NCBI GenBank assembly: GCA_021234155.1
Contig: JAJEKV010000002.1
Span: 35,818,128-35,882,127 of the forward strand
Direction: 5' to 3'
DNA: 64,000 bases
From: Isoetes taiwanensis
Lineage: Eukaryota > Streptophyta > Lycopodiopsida > Isoetales > Isoetaceae
A program made the position numbers and the translations under genes. The notes under the pieces were generated by a model that was not told the origin of the DNA, did no database searches, and was given only the letters and a program-made list of their open reading frames with translations. Below are positions 56,561 through 64,000 of the stretch, piece after piece. Positions within the stretch are counted from its first letter, which is position 1. Each line of letters begins with the position of its first letter.

Positions 56561-56940
56561 TCACTTTCTTCTTAGGAAGTACTTTCTGCTGGCTGACTCA
56601 AATTGAGCCAAAACCTGCGTCATTTGGATGCGTCGCGATCCGTCGACCACGCCATGATCATAAGATTGCACCGAAATGCAATAGCGGTCGGCGCCAAAGG
56701 CGAACGAGGAACGGTACCAGAGTCGAACGGGGGAAGACAAAGAGGAATGGAAGGAATAGGGGGTCGGGGAGAGGAGGAAGAGGGTGCGATTATTTAAAGC
56801 TGCACCCTCGATCCTCGAAAAAAATGGCATTTATGACCTCCTAGAGTCACGTGTGTGGCATGCCATCCGTGACTGATTTGGGCTGGCGGCATTAGCCATG
56901 TCGGATATGTCACCGACGAAGAACCCGCGTCGGCCTGCAC
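56561..56940. other. GC-richer DNA, no gene recognised
   Basis: Open frames on both strands (for example 56561-56830 minus) lack domains. It may be the promoter of the candidate exon at 56390. Confidence 0.4.
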
Positions 56941-57180
56941 ATGATTCGGGGGAAGCCTATGTTTTAATGGTTGTAATGTTAATGCTTTTTAATGGTTAAT
57001 GTTAAATGTTTGAATGTTAAATGTTAGTGTTAAATGTTTTAATGTTTTTAATGGTTATAAGATTTTAAATGTTTAAATGTTTTTAATGGTTATAAGGTTT
57101 TCAATGGTTTTTAATGGTTGTATGGTTTCTAATGGTTATATGGCTATAGTGCTCATTCATATATGGTTGTATATGGTTTT
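56941..57180. repeat. TTTTAATGGTT-type simple repeat
   Basis: A degenerate array of TTAATGTTAAATG / TTTTTAATGGTTATAAG units, immediately upstream of the transposase-like gene. Confidence 0.8.
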
Positions 57181-57199
57181 AATGTGTGCTCTTTAATTC

Positions 57200-59499
57200 A
57201 GGGAGCATGTGAGATGAGCAAAGTGGAGCCAAGGAAGCCCAGCACAGGCCATTGCCCTAGGCTCCAATAGAGGAAGATGGGTTGCTTGTTGTTGCATCCT
57301 TGCAACGAGACGGTATTTGCAGAGGGCATAATAACTGCAGTTGATCCTTTTGATAGTGTGAATGATGAAAGGCTGGGAGATGATCATCTTGGAGTTGGCA
57401 TTGTGAAGCTTCTTATCGAAGTTGATACAATCATGTCCCAGGGAAGCTCTAGTGATTGCATTGTGTGCTCTGGGTTGCTGGGGTGCCAAAGTCAGTTGAG
57501 ATGGCCAATTAGATATATTACACACAAGAATGGTGATAGTCTGGAATGCCCCACTCAACTACATACCACAAGACCCACTCAAGGCCATGTGGAAGATTTG
57601 GTGGTCGATGAGCATCCTTTGATCACAAGGAAGAGACGTTATGTTTTTTCATAAAAGGCGACCAAAGGGTGCCCAAGAGGCCTAGAAGTGACAAATATTT
57701 AGAAAGGATGGAAAGTATGGCTCCAACCAAAGAAAACCTAGAGGCAATTAGGGGACAAGAGTGTTGCAACCTAGATTGCACAAAGGCAAGATGCGATGTG
57801 GATGACCTCGTCTTGGATAAGGTCCCAATACATTGGACGACTTCAAAAAAGATAGGATTAATTTCATCTACTCCTTGTGTAAAAATTCCAGCTATGATGA
57901 AAACACGGAAGGCTACTATATCAATTGAGGGGCATGAGGGTATATATGAGAGCATTGAGATGGATTCTTGGGGTGAGCAAGTCTTCATTCTCTGAATCTT
58001 TGGGAGCGAGGTTAGAAAAGGGCACAGTTTGTTCCAACATGGTAATGCACTCACTTTGAAACCTAGAGCAAATACTCTCAAGGCCATTGCGGTCTTGAGA
58101 GCTTTGTGAGATACATGTCTCAATCTATGCCCCACAAGTCGAAGGTGAACGAAAGCGGTGTGCAAGTGGTGCAAAGGGTGTTGCCACAACACTATATCCA
58201 AAAGGAGTGGCTTAAAGAGGTCAACTCCATCCTAGAAACCACTTTGGAGGCGTGCCTCTTTCTCAATCACATTTCAGCAAGTTATGGAGCACTCACTTCT
58301 CGGGGCGTGAGTGTCCTACAACACATGCCATTCTCAAAGTGCAACACTTGCATTCAACTCAAGGATACACTTGCATCAACTGCAATAGAGAAAGAAAGAA
58401 TGGCAATTAGGGAGCAATTTGCAGATCACCAAAGGGACCAAATATCATGTAGACAGTTGTATTGGTAGTGGAGAACATTTTCTGAGATGCAGCCGGACAA
58501 ATTTTTGTGTATAATTCATGATAAGATGGACCAACACAAGACTTTCTTGCCAAAGCTAGATCCTTTACCCAAGCGTTGTCAAAACGCTTTTCAGATGAAA
58601 GTAAGTCTGGCGGGTGTCTTAACACATGGTCATGGAACTGGAACATATGGTCATTTTGTGCTTGATCTATGGAGGGATGATCCAAACTTCCATGTGAGCT
58701 CTATTTTCAAGTGCTTGAGAACACTAGAGAAAGGATCGATAGAAGGGAGGAGGTATTCCCCTCCAGCACCCATTTTTGAGGCTTTGATGGATGACCAACC
58801 GCTTTGTTACCAAAGGCAGATAAAAAAGCTCACATCCAAGGTGTCTAGTGAATCAAGGAGGACTTGGGATGATTTCTCCTTACTTGAGAAACCACTGCCT
58901 GAGGAGCTATGTGTTCAATTGGACAACTGTTGGAAAGAAAACAAGAATAGATGGATGTTTGGGGCAATGTCATACTTGGCCCAGTGGGAGTATTCAAAGT
59001 TGTGAAAGTGGGATTCATGATGGTTGGGCATACGCATGATGATATAGATGGATTCTTTGGAACTTTCTCCACCAAGCTCAAGAGAGAAAACGTGACTAGT
59101 CTCCCTGAACTAATGGATGTGTTTGAGAGCTGCATTGACCCCAACCCAATGGCTTTCTTGATGGATGAGGTTGCAGATTGGAAATCATTTGTAGAGGGAT
59201 ACTTGCTAGATGGTAAGGACCAGTTGACAGGACACACAAAGCCACTTCAGTTCAAGTTTTGGGTTAGGGATGGAATACCAATCATGCAATATAAGTGGAG
59301 ACCAGGTGACAAACTGTGGATGCCTGTACAAGGAATCACACTCACCCCGGTTTTTGGTCCACTGTTGAAAACATCAGTTTTGGTAGGTCTACATGTCCTG
59401 TTTTCAAAGAATCCTACATGTGGATTTGTGAAGGTATGGTTTTGTTCGATAATGGTGTTCTTTTTTCAGTGGACTAAAACATCCACTGTTGTTTTGTAG
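57200..59499 (+). pseudogene. decayed DUF7869-type transposase-like gene
   Basis: Plus-strand coding pieces in order across several frames: PRSDKYLERMESMAPTKENL with ECCNLDCTK (57669-57995); FSKCNTCIQLKDTLAS, a zinc-binding-like segment before a TAG at 58466; LCIIHDKMDQHKTFLPKLDP, VLTHGHGTGTYGHFVLD and LCVQLDNCWKENKNRW (58487-59005); then, after a frameshift near 58990, VGHTHDDIDGFFGTFSTKLK (58951-59499). The HDKMDQ / QLDNC...ENKN / GHTHxDID series is, as I recall, typical of the DUF7869 family found in algae, plants and animals and suspected to be transposon-derived. At least three frameshifts and one stop mean it is inactive. Element ends are not identified. Confidence 0.7.
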
Positions 59500-59514
59500 T
59501 TTCTTCTATTGTGA

Positions 59515-60030
59515 CATGTCATTTTATAATACAATCCACTGTAGGAAAGAGTACTTGAATTTCTACATGTCTAATAATTCTATTGTCACATGTCTTTATA
59601 GATGTAGGAAAGAATATTTGATTCTCTACATGTCCTATACTTCCATTCACATGTCTTTATAGTAGTAGGACAGAGTACTTTATTTGCTAAGGCATTGTAG
59701 GAAAGAATACATGAATCACGACATGTGTAATACTTCTATTGTCACATGTCTTTATAGAAGTCGGAAAGAATACTTGATTCTCTACATGTCATATGCTTCC
59801 ATGTCACATGTCTTTATAGTAGTAGGACAGAGTACTTTATTTGCTAAGGCATACATGAATTACGACATGTGTAATACTTCTATTCTCACATGTCTTTATA
59901 GAAGTAGGAAAGAGTACTTGATTCTCTACATGTCCTATCCTTCCATATCACGGGTCTTTATAGTGGTAGGACAGAGTACTTGATTTGCTACATGTGATGC
60001 ACGTGCACGATCACATGTTCTTATACTAGT
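59515..60030. repeat. tandem array with CACATGTCTTTATAG units
   Basis: Alternating units of about 62 and 85 bp, each beginning CACATGTCTTTATAG and containing GGAAAGA or GGACAGAGTACTT, form a ~145-bp higher-order repeat of about three copies. It directly follows the transposase-like gene. Confidence 0.85.
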
Positions 60031-60097
60031 ATTCCATGTAACACAAGTTACTTCAACTACTTCAATTACTTAACACCTATTTTTGCATAACGTGGCC

Positions 60098-60865
60098 ACC
60101 AACATGCCAAGGTGGCTCTAACATGCCACCTAGGCTCAAACATGCCAAGGTGGCTCCAACATGCCACCTAGGCTCCAACATGACAAAATGGCTCAAACAT
60201 GCCACCTAGGCTCCAACGTGCTCAAACATGCCACGCAGGCTCAAACATGCCACCTATGCTCCAACTTGCCAAGGTGGCTCAAATATGCCACGTGGGCTCC
60301 AACATGCCACCTAGGCTCCAACATTCCTAGGTGGCTCAAACATGCCACATAGGCTCAAACATGCCATCTTGCAGGCTCACTTAGGCTCCAACATGCCAAG
60401 GTGGCTCCAACATGCCACCTAGGCTCAAACATGCCAAGGTGGCTCAAACATGCCACCTAGGCTCCCAACATGCCACCTAGGCTCAAACATGCCAGGTGGC
60501 TCAAACATGCCACCTAGGCTCCAACATGCCACCTAGGCTCAAACATGCCAAGGTGGCTCAAACATGCCACGTGGGCTCCACCATGCCACCTAGCCTCCAA
60601 CATGCCAAGGTGGCTCACAACATGCCACCTAGGCTTAAATATGCCAAGTTGGCTCAAACATGCCACCTAGGCTCCAACATGCCACCGTGGCTCTAACCTG
60701 CCACCTAGGCTCAAACATGCCACGTGGGCTCCAACATGCCACGTGCCAAGGTGGCTCCAACATGCCACCTAGGCTCCAACATGCTCAAACATGCCACGCG
60801 GGCTCTAACATGCCACCTATGCTCCAACTTGCCAAGGTGGCTCAAATATGCAAGGTGGCTCCTGC
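60098..60865. repeat. 19-bp minisatellite with complementary unit types
   Basis: About 40 units of ~19 bp. Two kinds mingle: CATGCCACCTAGGCTCAAA and CATGCCAAGGTGGCTCCAA. GCCACCTAGGC and GCCAAGGTGGC are nearly reverse complements, so neighbouring units can pair. Because 19 is not a multiple of three, open frames show a 19-residue repeat; these are not real proteins. Confidence 0.95.
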
Positions 60866-60867
60866 CA

Positions 60868-61275
60868 AGATTTCACCTTTTTTCGAGACCCGGATTTTTA
60901 TCTGTGTTTTTTTTTGTGTTTATGCTCCGGAAATTCATAATTAATGCATGGGGCGGGGAAAAATCCTGATTTTCAGCCAGCTGGCTTGCCAAGTGGCCAT
61001 TGTCTGACAGGAAAATCCCGGTATTTTCGGGCGAGCTTTAGACCCTCAATTTTTGATTGGGATGGCCACCGCTTGGCCACGGCGGGTTTAGACCACGTTT
61101 TTCGATTTTGGGGCATGGAGGAGGCCCCGGATTGGCGATCCGACCTCTCCACATCGTGCTGAACGCCCGAGAAATTACCCTAGAGGACAAGTTCCACTAC
61201 CAGGTTTCCCCAGGGGATCAATCACTTACCCCCACTAGGAGGTATTCAAATCCACCTCCATGCCAATTGACTACA
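60868..61275 (+). repeat. dispersed unit R60, copy 1
   Basis: Shared with 61694-62030: CGAGACCCGGATTTTTATC, CCGGAAATTCAT, CAGCTGGCTTGCCAAGTGG and GACCACGTTTT, same orientation. Non-coding as far as I can see. Confidence 0.8.
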
Positions 61276-61693
61276 AGTGTGTAGTAAGCGACCTACTTTG
61301 GCGTTTCTTGGAGAAGGGGTGGTCTTCTACCCACGAAACTTGGTCCCCTAGGTAATGGGGATGTTCCCGGGTCCATTGGCGGAGCCAGTTCTGCTTCCTG
61401 AGTGGGGGTCTAGCGTCCCTCGGCCCCGGCTTGGACTAGCCTGCGAGAACAAGACACTTGGGGTCACCCGAGGCCCCCGTAGAAGATCGGCGTGAGAATA
61501 GCAAAGACTAGGACTGCTAGGTGGTATACATGTGACCACCGGAGAAGCAAAGCTAGCTCCACCGCCCAGTGGGGCGTTCTAATCACCGGTGGCCTCCTGG
61601 AAGGGGTTGGCTCGGGCTCGTCTCATGCCTCTGCTTGTGCTTCTATTGCCGGTGCATTTTCTCTTGCGTGTCGCAAATCATGCTGCACATCAT
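61276..61693. repeat. partial R46-like segment and spacer
   Basis: Positions 61285-61395 match part of the repeat at 46098-46830 (TTGGAGAAGGGGTGGTCTTC, CACGAAACTTGGTCCC). The remainder to 61693 is unique within the window. No gene. Confidence 0.6.
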
Positions 61694-62030
61694 CCCGCCA
61701 AGATTTCACCTTTTTCGAGACCCGGATTTTTATCGTGCTTTTCTTTGTGTTTATGATCCGGAAATTCATGATTAATGCATGGGCGGGAAAAATCATGGTT
61801 TTCAGCCAGCTGGCTTGCCAAGTGGCCCCGAAAGGAGAAAATCCCCCGTATTTCCGGGTGAGCTTGGGATGGCCACCGTTGGCCCCGGCGGGGGTTTAGA
61901 CCACGTTTTTATTTTGGGGCATGGAGGAGGCCCCATTGGCGATCCGACCTCTTCATGTCATCATGACGGAGCGCCGAAATTACCCTAGGGGACAAGTTCC
62001 ACGGCCCTCTTGATCAGAGGAGCATCCCCA
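61694..62030 (+). repeat. dispersed unit R60, copy 2
   Basis: Second copy of the unit at 60868-61275, about 820 bp downstream in the same orientation, with small indels. Confidence 0.8.
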
Positions 62031-62034
62031 GAAT

Positions 62035-62072
62035 GTAAATCCTACCAAACCCTCGGGTTTGGTAGGGTTTAC
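62035..62072. repeat. telo-box palindrome 1
   Basis: An 18-bp left arm GTAAATCCTACCAAACCC and right arm GGGTTTGGTAGGGTTTAC, separated by TC, pair with one mismatch. The arms contain AAACCC and AGGGTTT, the plant telomere/telo-box motif. Confidence 0.9.
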
Positions 62073-62319
62073 ATCTCGGCGTCCAAGGCGGAGACTAACA
62101 CATCCGAAACTTTGCATGGAGTTCTCTATGTATGCTCAAATTCCATGCCCGAGATGGGGTCAAATCCCCTGGCAAAGATGCTTTTCCGCACTCCCCTTCA
62201 CGGAAAGGGGCTTGTGAAGGGAGTCTCCGAAAGGTATCTTTGCCTTTGGGAAATTTGGCTCTGTCTCCCAGTGCCATGAGGGTAATCCAGCACGGGTATT
62301 CCACGTCAGATCCTGGGCC

Positions 62320-62490
62320 CTCTGGGTCATCGGAGCATCCCCAGAATGTAAGCCCTATCAAACCCTAGGGTTTGCTAGGGTTTACATCTCGAGCGTCAAG
62401 ACGGAGACTCACACATCCGAAACTTTGCATGGAGTTCTCTGTGTATGCTCTGGGGACCATGCCCGGAGATGGGGTCGAATCCCCCTGCGC
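62320..62490. repeat. repeat unit with telo-box palindrome 2
   Basis: A ~160-bp unit (GAGCATCCCCAGAATGTAA ... ATGCCCGGAGATGGGGTC) repeats 62020-62160 in the same orientation. Its palindrome at 62348-62385 has arms GTAAGCCCTATCAAACCC and GGGTTTGCTAGGGTTTAC about AAACCCTAGGGTTT. Compared with copy 1, inner bases differ in both arms. Confidence 0.85.
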
Positions 62491-62634
62491 AAAATGTGTT
62501 CTTGACTTCTAATTGCGACACTGGGAGCTCGGTAAATCCAAACCCCATTTCGTCAGTTTCTATTGCTTCTGGTTTTCAACTGCAGCTTCTCGACCATGTC
62601 TCAAGTGCAACTGAATAAAACTCGACCTCCATAA

Positions 62635-62674
62635 CGTAAACCCTACAATAACTTAGCAACGCACAGGGTTTACG
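62635..62674. repeat. looser telo-box inverted repeat
   Basis: CGTAAACCCT and AGGGTTTACG flank a ~20-bp loop at 62634-62674. A similar pair recurs at about 63437-63478. Confidence 0.8.
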
Positions 62675-62689
62675 TTTTGGAGGCCATAC

Positions 62690-63330
62690 CCTGGTCAGAT
62701 TGGACCAGGATCTTGCACAATGTCATGAGGTAGTAGGAGGGTGTTGAAGCCAGAAGACGGAGCCCTAAAACCTTCCAGAAGAAGTTTGACCCAAAGGTCC
62801 TCTCTGGAGGGTCCCCGCCACGGACGGGCAACTCTCCCCACCGGGCGTGATCGACTCGCCAACGGACTCGAAACATCGACATTATCCCGGAGACCAAGTT
62901 TAGGTAGGCGAAGACTACCCCCTCCTCGCGCCAAAGTAGCTCATGTCCAACACGTTCATAGTGAATTGCCCTTAGCGGAGGGTGCAGAATACTGCCATGT
63001 AGAGGGTTCGTGTTTCTTTTGCTGCAAAAGATGACCGCGTAACTTGGTCCCTAGGGTAGTTTCGTTGTTTCGAATGACATGGCAAAGTCAAATCTCCATT
63101 CCGGGGCCTTTGTACTGCCCGGACGACAAAACACTTGGTTTTCTATACCGTCGACTGTAGGACATTTTGCGGTTTTATATGTTCTCCCGAACAGATCTTG
63201 AATTTTTTTGAGCCTACTCGAAGCAAGTTACTTGAATGGAGAATTCAACGGTCGGATAGGGAAACCGGTTCGAAGGGAGGCATTGGCATTTGCCCTCCGG
63301 AGGAGCACCGGTAGGAAAGCCCCGCCTCGG
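62690..63330 (-). repeat. R46 repeat family, inverted copy 1
   Basis: The reverse complement of this stretch matches 46160-46800 with many substitutions, and it matches 63490-64000 directly. Shared open-frame fragments (SHYLMTLCKILVQSDQGMAS) between the two copies here suggest an origin from a coding or transcribed element, but no domain is recognised. Confidence 0.75.
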
Positions 63331-64000
63331 TAAATCCAAACCCCATTTAAATCCGGTTTTCTATTGCTTCTTGTTTTCAATGCGGCTTCTCGACCATGTC
63401 TCAAGTGCAACCCCCGATAAAACTCAACCTCCATAACGTAAACCCTACATAATAACCTAGCAACCCACAGGGTTTGCGTTTTGGAGGCCATACCCTGGTC
63501 AGATTGGACTAGGATCTTGCACAATGTCATGAGGTAGTGGGAGGGCATTGGCGCCGAAGATGGATCCCTAAAACCTTCGGGGAAGAAGTTCGTCCCAAAA
63601 GGTCCTCTCTGAAGGTCCTTGGCCAGGGCGGGCAACTCTCCCACCCCGAGCGTGATCGACTCTGCGCCAACGGACTCGAAACATCGACATTACCACCCGA
63701 GACCAAGTTTAGGTGTGTGCGAGACCACCCCGCTGCTCCCGGATGCGCCAAAGTAGCTCATGTCCAACACGTTAAGTAGTGAATTGGCCTTAGCGGAGGG
63801 TGCGAGAATCTTTGCCATGTAGAGGGTTCGTGTTTCTTTTGCTGCAAAAAATGACCGCTAACTTGGTCCCTAGGGTAATTTCATTTGTTTGAACGACATG
63901 GCGAAGTCAAATCTCCATTCCGGGGCCTTTGTGCTTTGCCGAACGACAAAACACTGCCTTGGTTTTCTACCGCCGTCGCGGGACACTTTGGTTTTATATG
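63331..64000 (-). repeat. R46 repeat family, inverted copy 2, cut by window end
   Basis: Tandem neighbour of the copy at 62690-63330 (repeat offset about 800 bp), continuing past the end of the window. It includes CCATACCCTGGTCAGATTGG and AACACGTT, also present in the first copy. Confidence 0.75.

Noticed and set aside
60161-60969. Open frames with a 19-residue repeat (MPPRLKHAKVAQTCHLGSN type)
   Set aside because: They are translations of a 19-bp minisatellite and occur in more than one frame.

Overview
The window looks like repeat-rich nuclear DNA of a land plant. The evidence is spliceable exons with GT/AG borders, Ty1/copia elements primed by a Met-initiator-type site (TGGTATCAGAGC), a Harbinger-like MITE, decayed LINEs, tRNA-derived SINE-like heads, AAACCCTA-type telo-box motifs and much minisatellite DNA. 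The low gene density and mix of degenerate repeats would suit a large seed-free plant genome such as a fern. That lineage call is inference; nothing here proves it.

1-9.3 kb: no recognisable gene. A block with exon-like pieces and splice-like borders occurs in several copies, including two nearly identical long copies (3168-5872 and 6554-9333). 9.3-16.9 kb: AT-rich DNA with small direct duplications, a SINE-like head and one possible orphan exon.

16.9-23.3 kb: the best gene in the window, a minus-strand, intronless, secreted glycoside hydrolase of the GH71 (alpha-1,3-glucanase/mutanase) type. A Ty1/copia element (18059-23031) splits it, with a perfect 5-bp target duplication (AGTTC). The two LTRs match except that a 319-bp MITE sits inside one of them. 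Removing the element and one target copy restores the frame exactly, so the gene was whole until recently. 24.0-26.5 kb: a frameshifted LINE. 26.5-38 kb: mostly unassigned DNA, with a coiled-coil gene candidate (35936-36841, one internal TAG), a stop-interrupted frame (33411-34058) and a two-exon acidic protein gene (37471-37955).

38.8-40.9 kb: an unusual non-coding region with seven perfect GGTATAAATTTATACC palindromes, a TTCTAGAA-rich tract resembling extended heat-shock elements, a SINE-like head and a CCGTAGGATC array. 43.0-45.6 kb: a shrunken copia element with a LINE 3' end inside it. 46.1-46.8 kb: a dispersed repeat that recurs inverted at 62.7-64.0 kb.

48.0-56.4 kb: the most unusual part. 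Minus-strand coding pieces (an FCP1-like HAD phosphatase with a frameshift, a 334-aa two-exon protein, an acidic protein with a stop and a frameshift, an RS-rich terminal exon) are separated by non-coding DNA carrying 22 copies of a CpG-rich palindrome, core CTCGACTCGCGAGTCGAG. Between 54.5 and 55.7 kb there are also six ~84-bp hairpins whose two arms change together between copies. I propose this palindrome/hairpin family as the window's candidate undescribed system.

57.2-59.5 kb: a decayed plus-strand transposase-like gene of the DUF7869 type. 59.5-64 kb: satellite-like arrays, repeated non-coding units and palindromes built on telo-box motifs.
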